A stretch of DNA of 7,902 bases. Source: Betaproteobacteria bacterium. GTDB lineage: Bacteria; Pseudomonadota; Gammaproteobacteria; Burkholderiales; UBA9220. Position numbers and translations under genes: made by a program. The stretch covers positions 1 through 7,902 of the forward strand of contig DOVS01000205.1 in assembly GCA_003519965.1 (NCBI GenBank), read 5' to 3'. Below, piece after piece: positions 1-6,586 of this stretch; position 1 is the stretch's first letter; every line of letters starts with the position of its first letter. The notes beneath the pieces were generated by a model. It ran no database searches, was not told where the DNA came from, and worked only from the letters and a program-made list of their open reading frames with translations.

Positions 1-981
1 GGGCGTCGCCGCCATCTCCAGAAAAGCGGGATTACAATCTTTAATTACGCCGTCGGCGCCGACCAGGAATAGGCCAAAGGGCGATTGATCGAATAGGTGG
101 GATTGGCGTAATTTACTTTCGCGCAACGCAAGCGTCGAGCGCGCGATTTCCTCTCGCAGCCGTTGTGGATTGCGCACCAGGAACCCGGCAAAACCGCCGG
201 CTACCACGGCGAGTAGACCGCCTAGCCAACGCAGCCAATGGAAGCGGTTGTCTTGCCAGCCATGCGTTGGCGCGGCGGCAAGCTGCCAAACGCCTTGAGG
301 CAAGTCAATCGCCAGTTTTACCGGAATGGACGGGCAGTGGGCGGTGTTTGCCCACAGGAGCGCACCGGCGTGTTTCGCCTTGCCCAATGCATGCAAGCAC
401 AAATTAAGATCGTGGCCGTGCGTGAGTCCCGCGTCAGTGATTAGCGAGCGCAGGCTAAAGATTGCGCCGGCTATGCCCCATTGGGCCGTCATTTGCCGAT
501 TGCTCGCCAGGGCGTGCGGAAAAACCGGGGCGGAGGCGACGAAGACCGTCTTCTCTTTTCCCCACGGGAAAGGGCCGGCAATTCGGGACGCTTTATCCAG
601 AGGGAGCGGGAGAGGCTTCGCCCCGTCGCCGGCTGCGGGATAAACGTAGGTTTTGCCACGGGTCGTGTTTAGTTCCAGGGCCATGACGTTGCGCCGCCGT
701 TGCAAAATGGGGCGGGCAATATGCGCGAAGGTCTCGCGGCTGACGCCAGGGTGAGAGGAGAGATGGGCCGCCAAGGCTTGCGCAATGGTTAGACGGGCGC
801 TGAGCACGCCTTCCAGCCGAGCGCGCAGGGCGGCGAGGCGGAGCGTGGTTTCGGCGCGCTTTTCTTGAAAGCGCTGTGCATGATCGGCCTGGTCCAGCAA
901 GGCGACGCCGACGGCGACCGTTCCGGCGACTAACAAAGCCGCCAGCGGCGGCAGCAGGCGGGAAAGGGTGCGCCGCGCCAT
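1..981 (-). CDS. CHASE-domain membrane sensor with PAS domain, C-terminal part beyond the window
   Basis: The minus-strand frame stays open from the ATG at 979-981 to the left edge (327 codons, no stop), so the gene is partial and its output domain is not visible. The protein begins MARRTLSRLLPPLAALLVAG, with a first membrane helix at about residues 9-29. A periplasmic region of about 215 residues follows. It looks like a CHASE domain: an AALRARLEGVLSARLT helix, then HPGVSRETFAHIARPIL, a later FVASAPVF strand, and WQLAAAP close to the membrane. A second membrane helix lies at about 249-269. A charged linker and the start of a PAS domain come next (SPFGLFLVGADGVIKDCNPAF, from about residue 292). 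CHASE-PAS proteins usually end in GGDEF/EAL or histidine kinase modules; which one applies here is unknown. The start overlaps the dacB stop by one base (TAATG) and has no well-placed Shine-Dalgarno, which suggests translational coupling. The domain calls were made by eye. Confidence 0.82.
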   Translation of the reverse strand, partial: MARRTLSRLLPPLAALLVAGTVAVGVALLDQADHAQRFQEKRAETTLRLAALRARLEGVLSARLTIAQALAAHLSSHPGVSRETFAHIARPILQRRRNVMALELNTTRGKTYVYPAAGDGAKPLPLPLDKASRIAGPFPWGKEKTVFVASAPVFPHALASNRQMTAQWGIAGAIFSLRSLITDAGLTHGHDLNLCLHALGKAKHAGALLWANTAHCPSIPVKLAIDLPQGVWQLAAAPTHGWQDNRFHWLRWLGGLLAVVAGGFAGFLVRNPQRLREEIARSTLALRESKLRQSHLFDQSPFGLFLVGADGVIKDCNPAFLEMAATP

Positions 982-2498
982 TAGCGGTAGTCGCCTAGGC
1001 CGGGAAGTTTTTCCCGGGCGCGGGAGCGCGGCGTTCGATCTCCCCGTTGCGGTGGATAATCATAAATCCATTCCAGCAAGGCGTCTCCCGCCGCCGCGCC
1101 AGCGGATGCGTGAGGGTCGTTAATCAGGAAGGCGACGCTCCAGGTTCCGCCGTCGCGGCTGCGGACATAGCCGGCGATCGCCTTGACGCCATCGAGCGTG
1201 CCGGTCTTGATATGGGCGTGGGAGGCGGCCGGCGTGCCGGAGAGGCGTTTCTTCATCGTGCCGTCCACTGCGGCAATCGGCAGGGTGGAGATATATTCCG
1301 GCATAAACGGGCTGCGGTGCATGGCGAGCAGCACCGCCGCCAGATCTTGGGGCGTGATTCGCGCCGTCCGCGACAGCCCGGCGCCGTTTTCCATCACTAG
1401 GCTGGGAAAATGCAATCCTTTCCGGCGCAGCCATCGACGCACCGCCTGTCGCGCATTTTCCAGCAGACCGGGCGGACCGGCGGTTTCCGCCCCGAGGGTG
1501 AGGAATAATTGACGCGCCATAAAATTATTGCTGTATTTGTTGAGGCTGCGCTCCACGACGGCTAACGGCGGCGAGTTGGCCGTGGCGAGCCAAGTGGCGT
1601 TCGCCGGCGTCGCGCCCTCGCGTAATGCGCCGTTCAGGACGCCGCCCAAGGTTTTCCATAATTGCTTAAATACACTGTAGACGTATCCGCCGTTCCGATA
1701 AAGGCGGAGATAGGCCGACTTCTCCCCGCAAGCAGCGGCATAACGGCCGTCGAACAGGACGGTCATGCCGTGGCGCGAAGGAAGGACGCGTTGTTTAAGC
1801 CGCTCGCGCCAGGCGCCGCAGGCGCCATGGGTCAGGCGCAACCGGTTAATCACCCGGACGCCGTCCGGCCGGGGATCGGCGACAATACGCACCGTACGGC
1901 GCGCCGGTTCCGGCAGGAAGCGGAATTCGGTGACCCGGAAATTGACGGTGAGGGCGTTTGGCGCGGCGTTGTACGGCTTGTACGGTTCGTCGTCGAAGGT
2001 GGCGGGGTCACGATAGGGTACATGGAAATAGCGCTTGTCCAGCACCAGATTTCCTCGGATAACGCGCACGCCAGCCTGCCGTAATTGACGCAGCAGCATC
2101 CAGAACCGCTCCAGGGTCAGCAGAGGGTCGCCGTACCCTTTTAAGTATAAATTACCCTGCAACACGCCGTTTTTGATGGGGCCGTCGGCATACGCTTCCG
2201 TTTTCCAGGTGAAATCCGGCCCCAGTTGTTCCAATGCGGCGGCGGTCGTCAAGAGCTTCATCGTGGAGGCGGGATCCATCGGCCGGCGCCCGCGGTAATC
2301 GAGTAGCGGCTGAGCGGCATTCACGTTTTGCACGTAAACACCGATATTTTTCAAGGAAATATTCGCTTCGCGCAGCGCCGCGATAACGGTTGTGGGGAGC
2401 GGCGCCGCAGGAAGCGGCGTTGCGATGCCGAGTCCCCCTGCGGCGACGAGGGCGGCGCTGCGGAAAGCGCGGAGTAAATTGCGGTAGGCTAACAGCAT
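981..2498 (-). CDS. dacB: D-alanyl-D-alanine carboxypeptidase/endopeptidase, PBP4 (DacB, peptidase S13) family
   Basis: This is a periplasmic serine peptidase of the PBP4 type. The family trims the terminal D-Ala of peptidoglycan stem peptides and cuts D-Ala-mDAP cross-links. The 505-residue protein has an N-terminal signal peptide (about residues 1-31, ending LPAAP). It carries all three penicillin-binding motifs: S78-T-M-K81 (nucleophile and general base), S323-N-N325, and K431-T-G433. The family signatures GNLYLKGYGDPLLT and NGAGLSR are also present. The long stretch between SxxK and SxN is the inserted domain typical of this family, and the length is close to the usual 470-510. The hydrophilic Arg-rich tail after residue 483 looks like a non-conserved extension. 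The ATG at 2498 is followed directly by the signal peptide but has no good Shine-Dalgarno. The gene begins 32 nt after the beta-CASP gene and its stop overlaps the CHASE gene start, so all three may be co-transcribed. Confidence 0.95.
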   Translation of the reverse strand: MLLAYRNLLRAFRSAALVAAGGLGIATPLPAAPLPTTVIAALREANISLKNIGVYVQNVNAAQPLLDYRGRRPMDPASTMKLLTTAAALEQLGPDFTWKTEAYADGPIKNGVLQGNLYLKGYGDPLLTLERFWMLLRQLRQAGVRVIRGNLVLDKRYFHVPYRDPATFDDEPYKPYNAAPNALTVNFRVTEFRFLPEPARRTVRIVADPRPDGVRVINRLRLTHGACGAWRERLKQRVLPSRHGMTVLFDGRYAAACGEKSAYLRLYRNGGYVYSVFKQLWKTLGGVLNGALREGATPANATWLATANSPPLAVVERSLNKYSNNFMARQLFLTLGAETAGPPGLLENARQAVRRWLRRKGLHFPSLVMENGAGLSRTARITPQDLAAVLLAMHRSPFMPEYISTLPIAAVDGTMKKRLSGTPAASHAHIKTGTLDGVKAIAGYVRSRDGGTWSVAFLINDPHASAGAAAGDALLEWIYDYPPQRGDRTPRSRAREKLPGLGDYR

Positions 2499-2530
2499 AA
2501 GGCCGTCAGTATAGATGACATTGGGTTACT

Positions 2531-3949
2531 TTACCTCGAATCGAGCGTGATGCTGGAACGATAGTCAGGCACGGTGACACGATCCCACCCGAGGCGCTCG
2601 CGCACCGTGCCGGCGAAGCGCTGCGCGTTGGTTTCTTCGCCGTGGACGATAAAGGTATGGCGTGGCGGATGGCGGAAATGTGACAGCCAGTTTAGCAGCC
2701 CTTCCCGGTCGGCATGGGCGGAAAGTCCGCCGATGGTGTAAATGTCGGCGCGCACCGGAATTTCTTGCTTGAAGATGCGCACGGTTTTAGCGCCGTCCAC
2801 CAGCCGCCGCCCCAGCGTACCGGCGGCCTGAAAGCCGGTAATCAGAATAGTACATTCGCGCCGCCCCAAATTATAGCGCAGGTGGTGTTTAATGCGTCCC
2901 GCGTCGCACATGCCGCTGGCGGAAATGATCAGTGCGCCATGGCGGACGGTGTTAAGCGCCATGGATTCTTCTACGTCCTCGACAAAATGCAGGCGGATAG
3001 GCGGGGGGATTTGTTGATTCTGCCATTGCAGCAGTGTTTGCGCTTCTCGATCCCATAGGGCGCGATGTTTCAGGGTGATCTCGCTGGCCTTGGCCGCCAT
3101 GGGCGAATCGACGTAGATATCCAGATCGTGCAGCCGGCCTTCCCGCGTAAGGTCGTAGAGTAAAAAAATCAGGTCTTGGGTGCGTCCCACAGTGAAGGCG
3201 GGGATGACGAGATTGCCGCCCTTGCGCCGCAGGGTGTCGTTAACGGCGTGCACCAGTTCTTCCCGGGTATCCGCCATGCTTTTGTGGGTGCGGTCGCCGT
3301 AGGTCGATTCCACTAACAGAATATCGGCCGCCGCGATAGGCGTCGGGTCTTCCACCACGGGATGGCCGGGTTGGCCGAGATCGCCGGAAAATACCAGCTT
3401 GCGGGTGCGATGATTCGACACGGCCCAGATTTCGAGGATGGCGGAGCCGAGAATGTGCCCGGCGTCCTGGAAACGGCAAGATACCGAGGGATGGGGTTGG
3501 AAGCGCTGGGCATAGTCCACCGAGCGGAAACGTTTCAGGCAAGCGTCCGCTTGGGCCACGGTGTAGAGCGGCGCGATTTCGTGTTTGAATTTGCGTTTGG
3601 ATTGGCGGCGTGTGTAATTTTCCCATTCCGCCTCCTTTTCCTGGATATGGGCGCTGTCGCGCAGCATGACCACTAATAAATCGGTGGTGGCGGTGGTGGC
3701 GTAAATCGGACCGCGAAAGCCAAAGGTCACCAGGCGGGGCAGCAAGCCGGAATGGTCGATATGGGCGTGGGTGACCAGAACGAAATCGAGGGAGGCAAGG
3801 TCGAAGTCCAAGGCGTCGATATTCTTGGCGCGGGTTTCTCGTCCTCCCTGGAACATACCGCAATCCACCAAAAAGCGCGCTTGACCGGTTTCCACCAGAT
3901 AACAGGAGCCGGTAACCTCGCGGGCCGCGCCGTAAAACGTTAATCGCAT
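2531..3949 (-). CDS. Beta-CASP metallo-beta-lactamase-fold hydrolase (CPSF73/YSH1-like putative ribonuclease)
   Basis: This is a cytoplasmic two-zinc hydrolase of the MBL fold with an inserted beta-CASP domain, the architecture of RNA-processing nucleases related to CPSF73. Numbered from the chosen start (472 residues), it shows the zinc motif H61-A-H-I-D65-H66, H165 in GHILGS, D190 in FSGDLG, and ESTYGDR at about 214-220. The beta-CASP part contains the VDSPMA and ISASGMC elements. The late motifs are H412 in LSAHAD and H436 in VHGE. A Zn-dependent RNA-specificity region closes the protein, and the family length is normal. I chose the ATG at 3949 because GAGGGG lies 8 nt upstream and MRLTFYGAAREVTGSC is the usual family N-terminus. 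An ATG at 3970 would add seven residues but has no Shine-Dalgarno. The physiological substrate of the bacterial members is mostly unknown, so RNase activity is a family-based inference. Confidence 0.93.
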   Translation of the reverse strand: MRLTFYGAAREVTGSCYLVETGQARFLVDCGMFQGGRETRAKNIDALDFDLASLDFVLVTHAHIDHSGLLPRLVTFGFRGPIYATTATTDLLVVMLRDSAHIQEKEAEWENYTRRQSKRKFKHEIAPLYTVAQADACLKRFRSVDYAQRFQPHPSVSCRFQDAGHILGSAILEIWAVSNHRTRKLVFSGDLGQPGHPVVEDPTPIAAADILLVESTYGDRTHKSMADTREELVHAVNDTLRRKGGNLVIPAFTVGRTQDLIFLLYDLTREGRLHDLDIYVDSPMAAKASEITLKHRALWDREAQTLLQWQNQQIPPPIRLHFVEDVEESMALNTVRHGALIISASGMCDAGRIKHHLRYNLGRRECTILITGFQAAGTLGRRLVDGAKTVRIFKQEIPVRADIYTIGGLSAHADREGLLNWLSHFRHPPRHTFIVHGEETNAQRFAGTVRERLGWDRVTVPDYRSSITLDSR

Positions 3950-3957
3950 CTCAGAGT

Positions 3958-3963
3958 CCCCTC
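3958..3963 (-). promoter_or_regulatory. Shine-Dalgarno deciding the start of the beta-CASP gene
   Basis: GAGGGG on the minus strand lies 8 nt before the ATG at 3949 and inside the longer alternative reading from 3970. This favours 3949 as the true start. A C-run on the minus strand at 3971-3976 could pair with it. Confidence 0.6.
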
Positions 3964-4016
3964 GAGTCATGGGGGGATTTTACTGCACAAATGGCGGCGG
4001 GTGGCGTTCCCTGTGT

Positions 4017-4601
4017 TTAGAATAGTTCGATATCGCTAGTTTGCGGGTTGGCTTCTTTCATCTTCTGGGTAAATGCGGCTAGGGCTTGTTTTACGCTTTT
4101 TCCCTGCATGACCGCGTCGAACATGGCGCGCTCTTCCTCCATGGTGTACTTGGACTTGATTTTTTCTTGCAGCCCCTTCCACTCTGCGGGATGGTATAGG
4201 CGGCGGGAGTCGGCGATCAGCGCCGCCAGCGCGTCGATGCTATGGTTGGCGTGGCTTAAACGCTGCGATAGCTTATCGTAGAATTGGAATGCGACAATCG
4301 CGTTTTGCATCATTGTCGAAACCTGGTTGCAATGTTCCTCGATAGCGGCTTTAGCGGCGCCGGATGCGCCCTTGGCGGGTAGAGAACCGGCGGTGTCGGC
4401 GATGACTTTGACTAATCCGAACATCGACGTGAACGAATTGGTCAGCACATCCACCGAGCCGTCGCTGTCTTTCATCGCGATATCGATTTGGGCGATGACC
4501 AGCTCCAGCATCAGAATGGTTTCCCGCACTAGGCTCCAGTCCAGATCGGGTTGTTGCGCGCTGGAGCCGCGGCTGGCTACGGGGGGAGATGGTTTTTTCA
4601 T
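4017..4601 (-). CDS. Small helical chemotaxis-like protein with a CheZ-type D-x3-Q motif
   Basis: A 194-residue cytoplasmic protein without a signal peptide or membrane segment. After a polar Pro/Ser-rich N-terminus (1-20) it appears almost entirely helical. Residues 104-116 read AFQFYDKLSQRLS. This resembles both the FQ-D-x3-Q stretch of CheZ phosphatases, whose catalytic residues are the Asp and Gln four apart (here D109 and Q113), and the QFQDRLSQ stretch common in soluble chemotaxis proteins. The protein ends TSDIELF, an acidic-hydrophobic tail with terminal Phe, reminiscent of the CheY-binding tail of CheZ. I infer a response-regulator phosphatase or a chemotaxis-associated scaffold; overall similarity to CheZ is too weak for a gene name. 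The start is well supported by AGGAGG 9 nt upstream. The gene follows the EAL-HDOD gene by 124 nt and has its own candidate promoter overlapping a Fur-box-like site. It could also be an uncharacterised family that shares only the motif. Confidence 0.85.
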   Translation of the reverse strand: MKKPSPPVASRGSSAQQPDLDWSLVRETILMLELVIAQIDIAMKDSDGSVDVLTNSFTSMFGLVKVIADTAGSLPAKGASGAAKAAIEEHCNQVSTMMQNAIVAFQFYDKLSQRLSHANHSIDALAALIADSRRLYHPAEWKGLQEKIKSKYTMEEERAMFDAVMQGKSVKQALAAFTQKMKEANPQTSDIELF

Positions 4602-4610
4602 AACGCGGCG

Positions 4611-4616
4611 CCTCCT
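4611..4616 (-). promoter_or_regulatory. Strong Shine-Dalgarno of the CheZ-like gene
   Basis: A perfect AGGAGG lies 9 nt before the ATG at 4601. It is the clearest ribosome-binding site in the window and fixes the start of this gene. Confidence 0.8.
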
Positions 4617-4620
4617 TCTT

Positions 4621-4639
4621 GATAATGATTTTCATTCTA
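4621..4639. promoter_or_regulatory. Fur-box-like operator upstream of the CheZ-like gene
   Basis: The plus strand reads GATAATGATTTTCATTCTA. Aligned by hand to the classical 19-bp Fur consensus GATAATGATAATCATTATC, it matches at 15 of 19 positions. Its core is a perfect inverted repeat AATGA-ttt-TCATT at 4624-4636. The site covers the -10 of the candidate promoter and lies just upstream of the Shine-Dalgarno, which is the standard place for iron-dependent repression. Binding is an inference. The AT-rich palindrome is distinctive in this GC-rich context, but a chance match or a related regulator such as Zur is possible. Confidence 0.5.
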
Positions 4640-4661
4640 GTCAGTCTGCGGGGGAATGCAA
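4634..4661 (-). promoter_or_regulatory. Candidate sigma-70 promoter of the CheZ-like gene
   Basis: On the minus strand the -35 candidate TTGCAT (4656-4661) is separated by 16 nt from the -10 candidate TAGAAT (4634-4639, five of six consensus bases). Transcription would start near 4627, giving a short leader that contains the AGGAGG. The -35 is weak (three of six). Confidence 0.4.
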
Positions 4662-4725
4662 TGCGTCCCGGCGGCCTTTCTTCGCGCCCGGCAAACGCGC
4701 CGAAGGCGGCGGATGGGGGTTGGCG

Positions 4726-5997
4726 TTATGTGTCTTTGTTCGATTCTTCCGCTGGCGCGCTAATGCTGGTGGCCCATCCTAGTGCATCCAGTTGCGCCAC
4801 GGTTAGTTGTCCCAGCGAGATTTCTGGCTGCGTGTCGAGAATGGCGAGCACGCCGTCGTAATCGTTTTGCTCTAATTGTTCGGTGAGGCGCAGCAGTGTG
4901 CTTAGCACCCCTTGGCGGTGGAGCAGGGCCGTGCGCACCTTATCGGTCAGGTTCAGTTGATTCAGCACTTGCTCCAAGGGCATGCCCAACAGCGCGTCCA
5001 ATAGCGACATGATGCCGACCATGAATCCCTGGTCTTCCATGTCCCGGTTGTTGGGAAAAATCAGTTGGGTCAGTAATTCCATCAGCCGTCCTCGGGTCGC
5101 GGCCAGTATCAGCAAGGGATCGTTCAGCATGGCCGCGCCGGGGGCGTGGGTGAACAGCAGCAATTGCAGCCAGCGCTGTAACTGGCGCCGTCCAAGGATG
5201 CTGATGGCGTGGTTGAGGGAGGTGATTTGCCGGTGCGCGCCGAAAGCGACGGAATTGACCAGCCGCAGCAGATTATAGGTCAGTCCCGGGTCGCGCTTGA
5301 ATTCTTGCACGATCTCATGGGTTTCGGCGTCCCCCAGCACCAATCCGACCAATCGCAGCAGCGCGAGCTTGGCGGGGTCGGCGCGCTTGCCGCTAAGAAT
5401 GGCCGGCCTCGCGAAATAATAGCCCTGAAACAGTTCGAAGCCGAGCGATGCGCAATATTCGGCTTGCTGTGGTGTATCGACCTTTTCCGCCAGGAGTTGC
5501 ACCGGCCAGTTTCGTAACTGGTGCACTTGGCCGCACAGTTCGGCGTCGGTGAGCGCCGGCAGCTCGACCTTAACCACGTCGACGATATCGAGCAAGGGAA
5601 TAAATGCGTCGTTGAACACGAAATCGTCTAGGGCGAGCATAAATCCCCGTTCCTTGAGCACCTGGCAACGCGCGATCACTTCCTCCGAGGGCGTAATGGA
5701 CTCGAGCAACTCCAACACAACCCGTTCCTTCGGCAGCAACTCCACCAGTTCGCTCATGAGGAGATCGTAACTGACGTTGATGAACCCCTTGTTATTACCT
5801 AGGACATCTTCGATGCCCAGTTCGGTGAACGCTTGAATAATGACGCTGGCGGTGGCGAGCAAGTCGTCGGAGACGTCGGCGCTGGTTTGATCGTGCGCCG
5901 TGCGGAACAACAACTCGTAGGCGACGATCCCATGTTTATGATCGACGATCGGTTGGCGGCCGAGAAAAATATCCTCGTTGTTAAAGTGCGTGTTCAT
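4726..5997 (-). CDS. EAL-HDOD signalling protein (YuxH/CdgJ-like)
   Basis: A 423-residue cytoplasmic protein with an N-terminal EAL-like domain (about 8-200) and a C-terminal HDOD domain (about 200-400), the architecture of YuxH and CdgJ. The EAL part starts FLGRQPIVD and has YELLFR in place of EAL-x-R (E28, L30, R32), FINVS (N74), LELLE (E96), LDDF (D124, D125), KVE (K143), AEKVD (E171) and FQGYYFARP (Q191). By eye most metal-ligand positions of active c-di-GMP phosphodiesterases are present. The usual DDFGTG loop, however, is replaced by DDFVFND, so activity is doubtful; relatives mostly act by protein contacts. The HDOD part shows DPGLTYNLLRLVNSVAFG and SLNHAISILGRRQLQRWL. HDOD domains lack the HD phosphohydrolase residues and serve as signalling or scaffolding modules, often affecting motility and c-di-GMP output. 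The ATG overlaps the stop of the DUF3050-like gene (ATGA) and lacks a clear Shine-Dalgarno, implying translational coupling. Confidence 0.94.
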   Translation of the reverse strand: MNTHFNNEDIFLGRQPIVDHKHGIVAYELLFRTAHDQTSADVSDDLLATASVIIQAFTELGIEDVLGNNKGFINVSYDLLMSELVELLPKERVVLELLESITPSEEVIARCQVLKERGFMLALDDFVFNDAFIPLLDIVDVVKVELPALTDAELCGQVHQLRNWPVQLLAEKVDTPQQAEYCASLGFELFQGYYFARPAILSGKRADPAKLALLRLVGLVLGDAETHEIVQEFKRDPGLTYNLLRLVNSVAFGAHRQITSLNHAISILGRRQLQRWLQLLLFTHAPGAAMLNDPLLILAATRGRLMELLTQLIFPNNRDMEDQGFMVGIMSLLDALLGMPLEQVLNQLNLTDKVRTALLHRQGVLSTLLRLTEQLEQNDYDGVLAILDTQPEISLGQLTVAQLDALGWATSISAPAEESNKDT

Positions 5998-6560
5998 GGC
6001 GTGCCGCGGGATTTTCGGCCGATGGCGTTCAGTACGCCGTCCCAGAAGCGGATGCGCACTTCCCGCACTTCCCGCGCGGTATGGATCGCTTCCTCAGAGG
6101 GTTGGCCGCTGTCGAGGCCGTGGCGCGTGTGTTCCATGAAACAGTGTGGCGCGAGCGGCGCTAGGCCGCTGGCAGCGGCGATGTCGACGAATTTCAGCGC
6201 CGGTGCGGGATCGGCGTCGATTTCTCGCATCGCGCCGCAATATAATTCAACATGACTGTCATAAACGGCATTGCCGGCGGCGGCCGGCAGCCCGATGTCC
6301 GACTCTTCCGCTAGCGCCCATTGGTTAGGGAGGCGGCGCGCCGCCGGAGGGCGGCGTGGGGGCCATGGATAGCGCGCGGGTGCGATCTCGTTTTGCAGAT
6401 AGTTCACCACCGACATGAGCTCCCGCACCGCGCAAATGGCGTGGGCCATGAAATAGCGTAACTCCGCCAGGTTGCGCAGCGCGGTGTAGGCTGGGCGATT
6501 ATCGAGCCGTTGGCGCTGCGGGGCGAGTTCGGCGGCGTCGAACGTGAGCGCGAGGTCCAC
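5994..6560 (-). CDS. DUF3050-like protein, putative heme-oxygenase-fold
   Basis: A 188-residue soluble protein. Residues 13-90 match my recollection of the DUF3050 pattern: a leading helix, then RYFMAHAICAVRELMSVVNYLQ (35-56), a short PW-P segment, and a P-N-x(4)-LAEESD stretch (78-88). DSHVELYCGAM (101-111) follows. Conserved-looking acid and histidine residues are H40, E47, E85, E86, D88, H103, E105 and a later H160. DUF3050 is, to my knowledge, an uncharacterised family related to the heme-oxygenase-like fold, which includes diiron oxygenases. Metal binding here is therefore an inference and no substrate can be named. At 188 residues it is shorter than my recollection of the family (about 230), and the C-terminal third is the least similar. 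The start is GTG at 6558-6560 with no visible Shine-Dalgarno; it is the first usable start after an in-frame stop upstream. It follows lpdA by 62 nt and overlaps the EAL-HDOD gene by ATGA, so those two are almost certainly co-expressed. Confidence 0.8.
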   Translation of the reverse strand: MDLALTFDAAELAPQRQRLDNRPAYTALRNLAELRYFMAHAICAVRELMSVVNYLQNEIAPARYPWPPRRPPAARRLPNQWALAEESDIGLPAAAGNAVYDSHVELYCGAMREIDADPAPALKFVDIAAASGLAPLAPHCFMEHTRHGLDSGQPSEEAIHTAREVREVRIRFWDGVLNAIGRKSRGTP

Positions 6561-6586
6561 AGGGCGGGATCGGGGAGGAAAATTTA

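Larger units (their letters stand above)
4602..4725 (-). other. 124-nt intergenic region between the EAL-HDOD and CheZ-like genes
   Basis: This is the longest noncoding gap in the window. On its 4602-4661 side it holds the Shine-Dalgarno, Fur-box-like site and promoter. The other side has a small GC hairpin (CGCC-gaa-GGCG, 4698-4708) not followed by a T-run on the minus strand. There is therefore no convincing Rho-independent terminator after the EAL-HDOD gene, and read-through is possible. Confidence 0.6.

Noticed and set aside
165..686. Several plus-strand open frames in the first kilobase
   Set aside because: The minus strand has an uninterrupted 327-codon frame with two membrane helices, CHASE-like and PAS-like sequence; the plus-strand frames are short, overlapping and featureless.
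1662..2084. 140-codon plus-strand open frame inside the dacB region
   Set aside because: It lies entirely antisense to dacB, which has all three catalytic motifs; the frame shows no recognisable domain and reflects GC-rich codon usage.
2499..2530. TATACT -10-like hexamer on the minus strand just before dacB
   Set aside because: No acceptable -35 at normal spacing was found, and the 32-nt gap suggests co-transcription with the upstream beta-CASP gene.
2535..2545. 11-bp palindrome CTCGAATCGAG at the end of the beta-CASP gene
   Set aside because: It is too short for a terminator stem, is not followed by a T-run on the minus strand and lies within coding sequence, so it is probably chance.
3240..3863. 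207-codon minus-strand frame overlapping the beta-CASP gene
   Set aside because: It is an out-of-frame shadow of the metallo-beta-lactamase gene, Arg/Pro-rich with no motif, while the main frame carries the full zinc-ligand set.
4698..4708. CGCC-gaa-GGCG hairpin after the EAL-HDOD gene as a terminator
   Set aside because: Only four base pairs in the stem and no T-tract downstream on the minus strand.
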